DNA of 64,000 bases from Gossypium raimondii (GCF_025698545.1 NC_068576.1:57386094-57450093), one strand, 5' to 3'; numbered from the stretch's first letter, positions 12,608-26,088 are shown. The notes: generated from the letters alone by a model not told the origin. Numbers and translations: made by a program.

Positions 12608-15600
12608 CTAGGCATGGTAGAAAAACAAGCTATTACCAGAAGCACAAGCGATCAAGTATGTACATGGATGCCATGCGAGATGTTGCAACTTTGAACTCGA
12701 GTTCAACGAATATTCACCATCAACGCTGGTGCTTTCATGACCTGCTTATGTAATTAGGGGAACAAAATTAATATATTAGTAGCTTGATGATATTGAGGTT
12801 AATAGGCGGTAAAAGCATCATAGAGGTTTTTGTATTAAGAATTAAATTGTATTTTGCTCTTCAAAAACAAGTAAATTATTTATTGTATAATTGACCAAAA
12901 AAAATTTTGTGATCTAATGGAATAAGCTAACAATAACACGTTATCTGTTAAGTATATCTCAGGCTAATATATAAAAACCAATATTTAACTAAAGAAATGA
13001 ATGAAAATTTTAACATAATGATCAATATACTCTTTAATTTAAGTATAAGATTATTTTATCTTTTTTTTAGTACAAGCGATAAAATACATTCAACTAATAT
13101 AAAAGGCTTCATGATATTTTCACCATTGATAAGCATTGCATAATGCGAGTAAGAGAGGGCAAAGAGACTACTATACCTTGTTTGTAAAACCCGCGTGTAA
13201 GGTTACTTAGAGATGATCTTCTTGCCCTTGGAAGTGGCTTCCTATTTTTAATACTTGGGAAACAAAAAGAAAAAGTACAAAATACAACGCTCAGTCAGAG
13301 ATGGACTGAAGCATAACAGAAATTGTACTAACATTACTGCTCTACTAAATCCTAAAAGGATATTGGTAAATTTAACTGACAATGATCATATTTTTGTTAA
13401 TTTAATTTTTATTCTTTTTAGCTAAAATTTTGTTATTGATTTTAAGAAAATAAAATGTCAAATCACTTATTTTAAACTAAAATGCTAATTAAAATGTTAA
13501 TCTTTTAACAATATTGACATGACGACCGTCTACTTTATAAAAATATAATATAATTTATTTTATATGTCACATCATAAATAATTTAAAATTCATAAAATAT
13601 AAAAATATAAAAATATTATAAAAGTTAAAATATAACATTATGTACACATCAATTGTTATAGGGGTTATCATGTTTAAAAGTTTAACCTTTCTGAAATGTT
13701 AATACTCAGATTAGATTTTTTTAAAAGGTTGAAGATTAAATTTAATTAAAAATAGAGAATGTGGGCGACAAAAAGATGTAGATCTTAATGCCAATCCTAA
13801 TATTAAAATGTCATTGTTTTACTAATGAATGTTTTTCTGTGATCAGACCAGATGATATAAGAGAAAGAAAAGATGCAGCTAACCTGTTCGGGTCTTTGCT
13901 AGCTTCTATTGTAGCCCCCTCGTCACTCCCACCACCATGAAAGAAGATACGTAAGAGATTACTGAGTCAAAAAGAAAAAGATATTCATGTCATTACAAAT
14001 GCGTTAGGTCGGCGAAATTGGAGATGATTAGATGACTAAATATGTGGGACATAAAGTAGTAGGGAAATGGAAAACCTATAAGATCCTGTTGCAAAATGAA
14101 GTCCATCTCCACTGAGGCAGCACTCAAATTTATCAAATATGGAGTCATTGTTATACAAATCGCACAACTGCATTGATAAATTGCAAGCTATCAACAATAA
14201 AACAAGTCATAACTTTCAGAAATTTATCTCGTTAAAGTGCATAGAAGTTAATTAATCTATTAAAAAGAGATTACAAGCTTTAATAATATCATTAATACAA
14301 AAGAATGGTGCCCATTTATAATGTATGAACTTCCACAAGAGTTATCGTACAGATAAACAGGCATTGGAAGGATATGCACCTACCTTCGGGCGTAAGTGTT
14401 CGTGAATTTTGAATGTAGCAACTGGTGAAGAATCCATGTGCATATCCCATAGCTAAAACATAAAAAGAAAATCATCAGTTAATAGAAGACATAAGCACAT
14501 TATTTGCATTCACAATATGATATATATATATCACCATGTTTGATGCATCTTTTCATATTTTTATAATATTCAGAGTATGATATACTCACTGATCACCAAA
14601 CGGACGCATCTGTTCATATTATTTTGGAAAGAATTAGGAATTTAGAAAAATATGATAGATGCAGAGTTCAGGGGAAAGCAAGAAACCATGCAAAAAAATA
14701 GACAGGATCAGAAAACACGATTCTTAAAAACAAAGAATATCTCTGGTGTGTTTGCTCCTTTCCAAATGCAGAGGCCCATAATTGAGCTAAATGTCAGAAA
14801 ACAGCCTCTTACCTTATTTATTAGAAAGAAAAATGTTTAAAAGAATAAAAAACTTGTTGGCAAAGCAACACAATATTAACTAAAGCAGGGAAAACGAAGA
14901 AGCCAGTTAAAACTCTATTTTGAATTTGGATAAACATAAAAGTCTCACCAATCCATATGGACGAGTATTGAACTATGAAAGAAAATTCCTCAAAAATCAC
15001 ATTTCATATTTATGAGTAACACTCAATCTAGGTTAGGCACCTTAAGGTTCATGTAGTCACGGCTTAAGATGTGACGTCCATCAACTGGAAACTTTATATC
15101 AGTTATGGAAGCAACAATCTCGGTAAGGAATGATCGTGACCCGTGACATTCTTCATCCTGAAATCTGTGTAATAGAAGCCGAAGATAATGAGTAGTAGAA
15201 ACCTCCACTCCTAGGTCAGTTGTAACTGAAATCATTGGTCATAATAACTAGCGAACTGCTGAAAACATAAGAAAGAAAGAGGACCATAACTCACATCCTT
15301 GCACTGTAATCACACAATGCAGATTGTCGCATGTCAACTAGACGAATAAAACCTCTTGAGCTGCTATATGCAACCAGGTTACAGTGAATTGGATGGAATT
15401 CAGCTGATGTTATGACCTCTGAATATAAAGTAAACAGGATTGAGCAGGAATGGGTTAAAAACGATCGGATAAAAAGGGTCTTAGTCATAAGTATCAGAAC
15501 TGTAGCTAAGAATGTCTGAATATAGGCAGGTTATCTTGTCAAAAGAAGAAGCAAATGACTTGACATCAATTGCATTGGAACTACAATGGATAAGGGAGCT

Positions 15601-17993
15601 TCGCAACTAAGCCAGATCTTAACTATGATTCAACCAACTAAACAATGAGAAATATACAGTAGTGACCAATCTTACCAGTTACCTCCTCTCACTACAAAAT
15701 GTAAAGACAGACAAGAGAAAATTCAGTACTTTCATCTACAAAATGTAAAGACAAACAAGAACATTTTGAAATTTAAAAATAAAGATAACAAACAGCAAAT
15801 TTTGAAATGAAAAAGAAAAAAAACAATAATAACCATTACCAGTAAGCTCCTCCATATTTGATGGCTTCATGTCAATGATATTAAATGACTGATTACTAAC
15901 TTCAAGGTTCCACAAGTTTATCCTAAGATCATCTGCAGATATAAACGTCTCACCATCACTGCAAAAGGGTTAGGAAACAAGATCATCCCTTAGATGCAGC
16001 AAAAAGTTCTGAACTTCCAGTTATATACTCTGTTGAATGCCCTTCCTAAGTTGACTGCAAAAATCATGAGTACGGAAGGAAAGTACAAAATTCTATTTCT
16101 GTTCAAAGAAAAAAGCAAACCAAAAAGGCATACAATGAAGTTTCTTGATGGAGGATTTACCTATTATTTGAAAGTGAGTTGATATTAAAATCATGAGCAT
16201 GAGCATACACCCTTCTACATCTTGCATAAGCAGTGTCTTCATAGTTGGCAATCTTGTAACATAAAAAGCTACTAAATAACCTTGCACTCAGAACAAACTA
16301 AAACAGTAGCTCTGTAGGATCTCTGCCCTAGTCAACTCATACATACCTTAGAACGCGGTTCTTGAGATGGGAAAATACTGTTAGCTCCACTTTCTACGTG
16401 ATTGCCATTAGCAAAAGACGGTATGCCTTGCTCATTCATAAAACTCCTTTCAGACAGAAGAGTATTTTCTGAAGAGAGCAATTGATGAGGAGAATCTATT
16501 TCCCTGGCTTTCTTCACCTTTCTATCCTTTACCTGGCTCCATAAACCAAAAGAATTTTCATTCACAACACCATGATGAAGTGCATAACAATGGAGTAATT
16601 TATCAACATAGATGCCAGCATCTTAGGCTTAATCTTAGTGATAAGTGTTGAGCAAAAAGAATGAGAGAAAAGCAAAGCATTACCATTCTGCTAAACTAAG
16701 GCACAATGGAAATCAAAATGGTAAGGTTCGAATGAATGATGAAGCCTCATTCATACAAAAAGACAAAATTCTTTTAAGTTTTGCATTGCAATGTATCTCA
16801 TGTAAAGCAAAATGAAAGAGCAAGTTATCAGAAGTTACAAGTCCTAATAACCCACACCTTCCACAGTTTAATTGTCTTATCATTCGTTGAAAGGATAAAG
16901 AGTGACCCACTTAGACTTGTACACCATTTGAGTTTGTTGATCTTCTCTTCAATCTCCAAGCTCTTCAAATAATCAAACTATGAAAAGGAAAATGCCATCA
17001 AGAACCACTATAAAAGAATATAAGATCACAGAAGACATGACACTGTTTCAGAAGTAAGCATACCTCAGGTTCATGACTCTGGAATTCAGTTTTATATCGA
17101 TATTCAGGGTGGTTTAAAGAGACATAATCCAACTGCTCCAGTTGATTTCGGGAATAGTGCTGGTCGGCTGTCTATGAAGCAATTGCAAAAGAAGATAATA
17201 AAACAACCAATACAGTTGCAATGCAAGCCTAACACATAACAACCAATAAGGATTTTTTTTCTCTTTTGAATAAGACGTCTTCCTTTGAATTATTACTTTA
17301 GCTATAGCTTTTAGCTACTTACATTTCTACATTCCCAAAAGTTCTTTAAAAGTAAAAGGAAGCAACATCATACCATTTATTTGAAAATACGCAAATGGAT
17401 AAAGTAAATCACGCATTTTCGTAGTGAAGAAAATTTTTCATTATTAAAGTGTATACTGCTATCTCATTCTAACACACTTTTTGCTCTTAGCTTCCGGAAT
17501 TAGTGAGGGAAAAAGTATAGTAACAATCAAAACAAAGCTAAGCTTAGCTTAACGTATTGAAGATAAATTCGTAATAAAACTGAGAAATTCTCACATTTTT
17601 TCCATCCTTCGTCTCGAATATCACGATCCGACCGCCTCGATCTCCAACAGCAACGTAATCGCCACTCTTGTCAAATTCAACCGTCGATATTCTATCGGCT
17701 GGAAAATAAACACATATACTCTTCCATTTCGTTTCAAACAAGCAAATTCTCAATTCTTCAATTCTAAACAATCTTTTTAAAAAAACAAATAACGACAATT
17801 GCTCATCAGGAGCAGCCAAACAGTAGCTAAAACACAACTTTCTTAAATCAATTCAAGCAAACAAAACAACATTCGCTAAAGAAACAGATAAAAAAAAAGA
17901 ACGCTAACCGTCTTGAATTTCGTCATCGGAGCTTCTTTCGCCGAAGACTTGAGAGAACTTCCACTCCAAAGGTTGGCGCGTGGCTGGATTCAT
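12608..17993 (-). CDS. B55: PP2A regulatory subunit B, B55 type (WD40)
   Basis: Substrate-selecting B subunit of the protein phosphatase 2A trimer, acting in cytosol and nucleus. Exons on the minus strand: 17993-17909, 17698-17595, 17171-17064, 16977-16858, 16532-16347, 16252-16161, 15958-15840, 15418-15295, 15164-15041, 14452-14384, 14167-14076, 13961-13884, 13241-13177, 12741-12608. They join in frame to 499 aa, the usual B55 length (about 500). Diagnostic blocks are [11 protein letters not shown] (N-terminus), [29 protein letters not shown]-like (here [20 protein letters not shown]), [64 protein letters not shown] and [17 protein letters not shown]. These are the seven-bladed WD40 propeller motifs of B55. 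The C-terminal part (exons 12-14) is more diverged than the rest, ending [18 protein letters not shown] then FFYHA. Exon 13 (65 nt) is the least certain. Confidence 0.93.
12808..13086. mobile_element. MITE, family A, copy 1
   Basis: Starts ggtaaaagcatcatagagg and ends with sequence related to the inverted start. It shares the internal blocks gatctaatggaataa, aaaaaccaatatttaac and aatgaaaattttaacataatg with copies at 49039, 49923, 51140, 54812 and 57193. It sits in the intron between B55 exons 13 and 14. Its right end is degraded. Confidence 0.65.
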
Positions 17994-18490
17994 GCTAGCT
18001 TCCCTCAGTCCTTAAGCGGCGCCGTTTCTGTCCATCTTGTTCGTAGAAAATTCAGATTTATATCTCGAGCTTAATCGCGAATAGAGCAGCTTTGCCCTCT
18101 GGTTTACGGAGAAAGTGAGGAGGACAACAACACCTTCGCTTCTCTGTCGTCTAAGCCTACTATTTTTTTTTTTTTCTATCTTTTCCCTCGTTCCTATTTC
18201 TTGTTTTGGCTAACGGATAAATTTTGCGCCATTTTTATATTTTGTTTTATTTTTTACTTTTAATAATTCTCTTTCTTCTAGTTTTCTCTGTGCCAGAATA
18301 TGTATGTGGTGTGTATTCTTCACACCAGTCCAAAGAATTTGTTTCAATTTTATGCCATAATTAAAATATACATTTTAATATGTAATTTTATATAATTTTA
18401 TATGTAAAACTTTTATTTAATCAAATTATAACAAATTATTAAAATAAATATTAATATAAAATTATTTTATATTTATATATTGCATACACA

Positions 18491-18749
18491 GGGTCGAAGC
18501 TAGAAATTTTTATAGGAAAAAATTAAATTATAAAAATTTTAAGACATCAAAATGTAATGGTATCATGTACTAATTTATAATTTCATTATTTTTGAAGAGA
18601 CTAAATATATTTTTCATATTCAGGAGAGGGAAAAATGCAATTTTACCATAGATCAATTTGTAATTTTATTATTTTTAAAGGGACTAAATTAAAATTTTCC
18701 AATTTTAGGGGAGGGCAAGGCTCCTGCCAATCCCTCTAGCTTCGCTTTG
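18491..18749. mobile_element. Small TIR element, family B, copy 1
   Basis: Begins gggtcgaagctaga and ends tctagcttcgct, so the ends are inverted copies of each other. The interior has the blocks ggactaaattaaaattttcc and ggggagggcaaggctcct that recur in other copies at 20324 and 36834. It is non-coding and looks like a MITE. Confidence 0.7.
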
Positions 18750-18764
18750 TATATACACATATAA

Positions 18765-18960
18765 TTATATTTTTCCAATATAAAAGTTGATGTATTTGTT
18801 TCTGTAAATATATATGATTGAAACAAAATTAAAGTTTCATGTATACATTTGAACCACAATTGAAGTTTTATTTGTATAATTGTGTACCAAATCAAAGTTC
18901 ATGTATCAAATTGCAATTTGAAGTGAAATTCATGTATAATTTTGAGATTTATCCTGAACT
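18765..18960. repeat. Dispersed repeat, family C, copy 1
   Basis: Contains the ordered blocks gtttctgtaaatatatatga, aagtttcatgtatacatttg, accaaatcaaagttcatg and tgtataattttgagatttat. The same order recurs at 19805-20090, 35735-36005 and, inverted at one end, at 50808-51112. Non-coding and AT-rich. Confidence 0.6.
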
Positions 18961-19804
18961 TTATTTATATACTTTGAAATGGCTTAATTGCACTAAACGC
19001 CTCTAAATTATCTCTCAATTTTAAATTGATCCTAAACGTAGAAAATATTCTAGGCCTTTGAAGTTTCAATATTATATTAATTAAGTTTGTTCGTTTGGTG
19101 TTAAATACTAATTTTGATATAAAGAATATATTTAGAACATACACAGCATATTCATTCGCTAACAAATTAAATTTAAAATGTTAAGAAAATAGACATTATC
19201 CATAATATTTAACAAGATAATTGTTTTTTTAATAAGCAAGATTTACGTTGTTCATATAATTAGTATATACATATTTACGATAAATAAAAACCAACAAAGT
19301 AAAACCTTCATCCAATTAGGAAGCTTCACCATAATAATGCTTAGAAGGGATGAAAGCCTTATATGAAAATCTACTACAGGAAAATCTATTATGTGAATCA
19401 ATGAAATTCTTGTTTGATCATAGCAAGCCTCTACTGCCTATAGTGTACAAGCCAAATATACTGCACCGACCCTCGTAGGCTGCCGGTCGGTGAAGAAGCC
19501 GATCTCGGGTGCTCGTAATCATATTTTTGGCTATCTATTTCCTTCTTCCTCACTGGCCTGTGTATTTTGTCCATCGATCCTGTGCATCTTCACACAAAGC
19601 AGCTCCCACTAGTGGGGGATTGATCGTAGAAGGGCCAATTGATGTTACACTTGCTACTATATATATACATTCAGAGAGGGGTGGTCATTGCTCCCCTACC
19701 ATTTAGATACACTTGTTTTGTATAAACAAACTTTTCATATAGTTATAACATTAATTTCATCCGGTGAGTAAGCAAATAGAGGGTGAGATGAATAAATCTT
19801 AAAA

Positions 19805-20090
19805 TTATACAAGAACTTTATATATAAATTTTAATTTGATCAATTTCTCACAAATTATTAATACAATAATTAATATAGCATCATTTTATGTTTATATGTT
19901 ATATACAGATAATTATAATTATCATATATAAAAATAATTTAATAATTTATTTCTTTAAATATGTATAATTGAATCAAATTAAAGTTTATGTATATATTTG
20001 AACCGTAGTTAAAATTTCATAAATATAATTATACCAAATCAAAATTCATATATCAAATTGTACATTGAATCAAACTTCTAAATATATGAA
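19805..20090. repeat. Dispersed repeat, family C, copy 2
   Basis: Shares with copy 1 the blocks tttctttaaatatgtataat, aaagtttatgtatatatttg and accaaatcaaaattcatata. No target duplication was found. Confidence 0.55.
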
Positions 20091-20323
20091 ATGGTATTTA
20101 CTAGATTTTAATGGATATTGTTTATTTTCTTGTGAAAAGGAAACTTTGCATGGCTCCATCAATTTTATTCGAAATGAAAGGGAGAGTTCGGCTCAAAGAA
20201 AACAAAAACCTGAAGGGTGAAGCTCTCGTTAGAAATTTAAAAAATTAATCAAATCAATCTTAAAATTTTATATCCAATTAAGTTTTTTTCGATGACAAAA
20301 TAATTAATCAAGCTCCATTAACA

Positions 20324-20551
20324 GGGGCGAAGCATAAAAATTTTTTAAGGGGTCGAAATGAAATTTAGTTTTTAATAGTTTATATCTTTATAATTTTTAA
20401 AGGATTAAATTAAATTTTCATAACTTTAAGGGGTCAAAGTACAATTTTACCTTTATTAATTTAAAATTTTAACATTTTTTAGAGAGTCAAAACAACAATT
20501 TTCTATTTTAGGGGAGCAGGGCTCCTGCCACCCTCTCAAATTTGCCTCTGT
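20324..20551. mobile_element. Small TIR element, family B, copy 2
   Basis: Starts aggggcgaagcataaaaa and ends near ttgcctctgt. The interior has aggggtcgaaatgaaattta, aaaggattaaattaaatttt and aggggagcagggctcctgcc. It is the same layout as copy 1, with weakened terminal inverted repeats. Confidence 0.65.
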
Positions 20552-20667
20552 CCATTAGGTTTGTTGAATTGACAAAGAATATAAAATAATCAAACATTGT
20601 ATGTCGCTCTGTCCATTAGGTTTGTTGAATTGACAAAGAATATAAAATAATCAAACATTGTATGTCG
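20546..20667. repeat. Perfect 61-bp tandem duplication
   Basis: 20546-20606 and 20607-20667 are identical base for base by eye. The first copy starts inside the last bases of the family B element at 20324-20551, so the duplication arose after that insertion and is probably recent. Confidence 0.9.
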
Positions 20668-21634
20668 CAAAATTAATATTGACATAGCATGACAAGATAA
20701 TATTGAAATATATATATTTTAGCTTAATGAAACAGTTTTTAATCTTTAGTAGAAGAAAACATATAGTATTATCTTTACGTTTGGTTCATAAAAATAATAT
20801 TATTTTTAGCGATAAAATTATTAAAATGTAATATTATTTAATACGTTACTGGATTTGTTATTATTCTTCATTTGGTTAGAATTTATAAATTCATTGTTTA
20901 ATTGATATAATGTAAAATTATTTTTAGTGACGTGGATGTTACATAATAAAATTATTAAAATTTTAATATTATTAAATAAATAAAATTATATAGTTAAAGT
21001 AATCTTGGAAATTACGAGACTTTCATATACCAATTGAAAATGAAATTTGGCAGGGCAACGTATACGTTGATTGTTGACAACCATAATTCGTACTCATCAA
21101 GTTGAGATATTGCAATTCCATCACACGCGGTGATAATGTAGCAATTCCACAATTGGTTTGTCATTTATTGGGTCGCATTTACTTTGTAAACTTGTATTTA
21201 TATTATACTCCATTTCGTTGGACAAATATTTTCTTTTATCTTGAATTTAATTTAATTTTTGTCAAAATTAATTATAAAAATATTTTAATAGTCATTATTT
21301 AAATAAAATAAATCTAGATCGAGCTTTAATTTCTTTTTCTAAATTATCACTTGACTTGACTTATAAACATGTAATCTATTAATATTGTGGTCCTAATATT
21401 AGGTTATCACTAGTAAAAAAAAATGGTCCATATATAGCTCGTTTTTAGTGGCGTAACCAAACGGCATGGCCTTGACACCTTGTTAAATACACAAATTATT
21501 TTTTAACCTCTTCTAAAATTAAAAATTATAATTTAACCTTTTTAAAAAATATAATACAAAATATTTAACTTTAACTCCAAATTTTATAATTATATTGAAC
21601 CCTAAACAAAATTTCTAACTTCCTTATTTATTTT

Positions 21635-22237
21635 AGGGTTAGTTTAGCAATGCTTTCAAAAGCTATGTGGAAAAGTACTTTTGAGAATTACTTTTAAAAT
21701 GTTTGGTTTAAGATTTGAATGTTTAGCATTCTTTGTCAAAAGTTATTTTATAAAATATCCATTTTAGACATGGTATTATCAAGTAACAAATATATAAATA
21801 ATGTTCAAATCAATTATTATCATATTTTAGTAAGAATATAAAATATAATTTACTATAACTTTTTGTTAATATTTTAATATATGAAATATACATTTTAATT
21901 ATTTTAAGCAATAAATATTAATTATTTCTAAAATTTAATTAGAATATATAAACTATATTTTAAATATTTGTAATTAAGTATTAATACATTTGTATTATTT
22001 TAAAAATATTTTTATTTTTAAATTAATAATTTTAACACATTTGTAATTAAACACCAAGAAAAAGGAGAAATATAATGTTATTGGAGAAATGAAAAGTAAT
22101 TAAACACTAAAAATACTTTTAAAAGAGAAAAAACTAAAAAAAAATAATTTTTTCTTTTTCAAAAATAATTTCCAAAAATGGTTGTCTTAAACACTACTAA
22201 ATAAGCCAAAAAGTGCTTCGCACTATTAAACAACCCT
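21635..22237. mobile_element. MITE-like element with short terminal inverted repeats
   Basis: The left end agggttagtttagcaatgct and the right end, read on the other strand, aagggttgtttaatagtgcg, match over most of their length. The interior is AT-rich, with aaaagtacttttgagaatta near the left and an aaaagtgcttcgc motif near the right. No reading frame. The end sequences suggest a hAT-like non-autonomous element; a target duplication was not seen. Confidence 0.55.
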
Positions 22238-24170
22238 TGATTTGCACGCAAGATTTTTCGTTTTATTGAAAGATGCTGATTGTTTTTATTAATATTAGTT
22301 GATGAAATCACCATAATGAAATGCACTTTTTAGACTTAATTGGCCGTATGCCCAACTTATTGGGTAATGCAGTAATTTAAAATAAATTGAATTATTGTTG
22401 GCTTCACATTTGGTAAAATGGACCAGGACGGCTATTAGGATGTCGAATTTAAAATATCAAATATCGCAATTTAGATATCCAATAATTTGTGAAGTATATT
22501 TGTCAACATGTTTATCCATATACAAGTAGTCAATAAGCCTACGAACTGAACTAACACGTATATAATACAATTTAATTTGACTATGTATTTATATTTTTTA
22601 TCTGAGGAGGGATATATTTATTCCATGTAAAATTTAAATAATTTTATATTTTTTATATTTTTTACAATTAATATTTTAACAATTCAATTAATTAATTTAT
22701 TAATATAATTATACTTGTCAAACATATGATTTTTAAATTGATCCGATATCTCTATTATATCAATTTAAAATATTTTCTTTATTAATATATATTTAACGGT
22801 TAAAAGTTTTAACATATATTAATTGTAGAAAAATTATGTGAGTGTAAATGTATGCTTGAATTTCATACTGATATAGATGGATCCTCATTTTTATTATTTC
22901 AAATAATGTTTATAACATATTTATTTAAATCGTACAAATCGACCAATATTAAATATTAATTATGTCGATATATACCATATAAGTTCGCCATTTCAATTCT
23001 TATATATAATGGTGGAAAAGTTGATTAAATTGAAATTTTAAATTATACTTTAATCACACTTATCTAAAAATAAATTTTATAATTTCTTAAATAAAATATT
23101 TTATAAAAATTAGAAAATATTAAAATGTTTATTTTATTTATTAAAATTTTAGTCACTATCACTTTACTCGTAATTTCCAATCCAATAAAAAGACTCTTAA
23201 TATTTTATCACGGTTCATTACTTTCTTTTCCGATAAACAGTGGTATTGTAGAATGGGCAACCAAATGTAGACTTTATGCTTTTACTATAAGAAATTGATA
23301 CATATTGTTGACTTTTAAAAGTGCATTATGTTTTTATTCTATATTTAATTATTAGGATATTTTGTTACAATTAGTAGGAAAATTTTTAAGGTGAAATAAA
23401 TATTACATTTTATTATTATTATTATTATTATAACATGAAACTTGATTTTAAAAAATAAATATAAAATTGATAAAAAAAATTGGAGCGGTGGCTGGGATAC
23501 TTCAGTGGCGGAGCCAATAATGCACACTACATTCTTACTTCTATACTGAACTTAATTTATTTTGGCCAAACAAATAACAACAACAATAATAAAGATGCTT
23601 TAGTGTTTGCATGTGATTCGTTTTTGCGGATTTCCAAACCTGAAATTATTTTTTATAAAAGAAAACGTGTCGCAAAGAGAATCCATGCAATAATAACTAC
23701 ATATATATGTTGACAGATGTCCATTTTATCTTTCTTTTTACATTATAAGAAATGATTTTTGGTCCCTTTAGTTTAATATAATTTCATCCTGATAAATGAT
23801 AATAAAGGTGTGTTCGGTAAATTAAAAATTAAATTTTAAATTTTTATTACTGAATTTATAATATAAAATTAATATGTTAGTAAAAATTAAAGACAGGATA
23901 TAATTATTTAATAGTTGAAGTAGTTAGTATCATTTATTTTTTTAAATGACGACTTGAGTTTATTTTATAAACACATCTCTAACACAATGTAAATTTCAAA
24001 GTAATAAGTAGGAATAGATATTTTTAAGAACAATTTAGCTTCAATATTTTAACTGGAATAATTAAAGGTGTCAATTATTAGTCGAATAATTTATGTACAA
24101 AATTAAATTATATTAAATTAAAACATAGATTTTAATTACTAGATCTTAAATTTAAATATAATAAAGAGTA

Positions 24171-24400
24171 GAAACGAAGTCAGAAAATTTTGTTTAAGAG
24201 AGTTGAAATTAAATTGTAATTTTTATGGTAGTAAAAATATACTTTTATCATTTTATAGTCTATATCTTTATAATTTTTAAAAGATAAAATTAAATTTTTA
24301 TTATTTTTAATGAAGCTAAAGTATAATTTTATTTTTATTAATTTAAAATTTTGAAAATCTAAATAAATAAATTATTTTCGGGGAGTATAATCATATTTGA
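24171..24400. mobile_element. Degraded family B element, copy 3
   Basis: Shares with 20324-20551 the blocks tagtctatatctttataatt, ttttaaaagataaaattaaa and tttttattaatttaaaattt in order. The terminal repeats are no longer clear. Confidence 0.5.
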
Positions 24401-24913
24401 CGTAACACTTTAATTTAATAAAAATTAGTTTTAAAAAGAGGTTTTAATTTAATTTAATTCATGCTCAAACCTAAACGAAGACAGTAAAGTGGCAAAATAT
24501 TAAAATGAAAACGATATTTAATAGAAAAATGAATGATTGAAATGATGGATGAAATGAAAATAATATTGGTAGTTGGATAATTAAAATTAGAATATTATAA
24601 AATTTATAAATCAAATTATCATAATTTAAGATATAATCAATTTAAAAAAAACACAAAATAAGAGATCTTGGAAATCACGGTGACGCAGAAAAGGACAGAA
24701 AGGGAAAGGCAATAAATTCCAATCGCACCGGTTGACAAAAATTATCATTGTGGTGTCAGCTCCACTCCTCGACGCATATTTTTATATTATTTTCACCTAA
24801 TAACTCGCTATAAAGAAAACCCCAAAAGAATATTTTGGTTTATCCTATGAATCCTCTCTCTTTTGCTGGGTAAAAGTACAATAGAACCCTTCTATTCAAA
24901 ATACATAAATTAA

Positions 24914-26088
24914 GTATTGCAAGGGTTTTTTACAAAATTATTATAAAAAATAAAAAATAACCAAAATATTATAACTTTTTTTTATTTACCAAAATATTAT
25001 AATTTTTTTATTTACCAAAATATACCAAAAATAAAAAATAAAAACCTGCAAAAAAAAGCTGTGGCGGCACCAATAGTGCCAAAGGACTAAAATGTAACTA
25101 TCTGCAGTTTCAAGGACCTGACATGCAAATTTATCATTTTTGAATTTTGAAAGTGAATTGCTGCAGATGTGGCTAATTGCCTTCTAAACCCTCCTTATTT
25201 ATTATTTTCTTTTTATTCCCCTTCAACTCACTTTTTTATTTAATAAACAAGCCCTCAACCTATTTTTGTAGTTAAATAAGCTCTTAATCTATGATTTTTA
25301 CTCATAAAAGCCATTTATTTTATTATTAAAGTAAATATATTTTATTAGAGTTTATTAAATGAGAATAGTTTATTAAATTAAAATAGAGTTATTACTTAAT
25401 TAGAACTCTAAGTATCTTAATTATCACTTGACTAATATTAGATTTAATTAAAAAATTAATAGAAATACCGGGCATGTCTTATTGAAAACCGAAGTAATAA
25501 TAAACCGATCACCCATAAATGTAACCCAAATAGAAAAATAAATTATAATTATAAATTATTCTCATCAAATTTAGTAAATTTTTAAATAAACTATTCTCAT
25601 TAAATTACCAAAATAATACATAAAATGCGAATTAGTTTATACTTTTTAAATAACTTTACTTTTGGTAAAATATATTTACTTTAATAATAAAATAAAGGGC
25701 TTTTATGAGTAAAAATAATAGATTAAGAGCTTATTTAACTACAAAAATAGGTTGATGGTTTGTTTATTAAATAAAAATGAGTTGAAAGGGAATAAAAAGA
25801 AAATAATAAATATGGAGGGCTTAGAAGGTAATTAGTCACATTTTAATTTTAGTGTGCCCCACACGCACAAATGCAGCAATTTGCATATCAGGTCCTTGAA
25901 ACTACAGATAATTACATTTTAGTCCTTTGGCACCATTGGTGCCGCCACAGGTTTTTTTTTTGCAAGTTTTTGTTTTTTTGGTATATTTTAGTAAATAAAA
26001 AAAATTTATAATATTTTAGTAAATAAAAAATTATAATATTTTGGTTAGTTTTTATTTTTAATAATTTTGTAAAAACCGGTATTGCAAG
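24914..26088. mobile_element. 1155-bp foldback DNA transposon with 10-bp target duplication
   Basis: The element (24924-26078) is one large imperfect palindrome. The left arm (about 24924-25400) reads back on the minus strand as the right arm (about 25600-26078). Matching landmarks include ggcggcaccaatagtgcc (left, about 25063) against ggcaccattggtgccgcc (right, about 25930), and aataagctcttaatctat (about 25267) against atagattaagagcttatt. The ends are ggttttttacaaaattatta and taataattttgtaaaaaccg. It is flanked by the direct repeat gtattgcaag at 24914-24923 and 26079-26088. No transposase frame exists. A 9-11 bp duplication with very long inverted ends fits a Mutator-like foldback; the class is an inference. 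Confidence 0.88.

Larger units (their letters stand above)
17994..24913. other. AT-rich, transposon-filled spacer between B55 and ALDH
   Basis: Besides the B55 promoter and leader (about 17994-18300, pyrimidine-rich with a poly-T run near 18163-18175), this is gene-poor sequence holding several small repeat elements listed separately. A (TTA)n microsatellite lies at about 23409-23431. A less AT-rich island at 19360-19720 contains a perfect 7-bp hairpin stem (accgacc / ggtcggt, about 19464-19490). No supported coding exon was found. Confidence 0.6.

Noticed and set aside
16093-16287. Minus-strand 64-codon frame in B55
   Set aside because: It overlaps B55 exon 6 in the wrong frame. The right frame reads [14 protein letters not shown].
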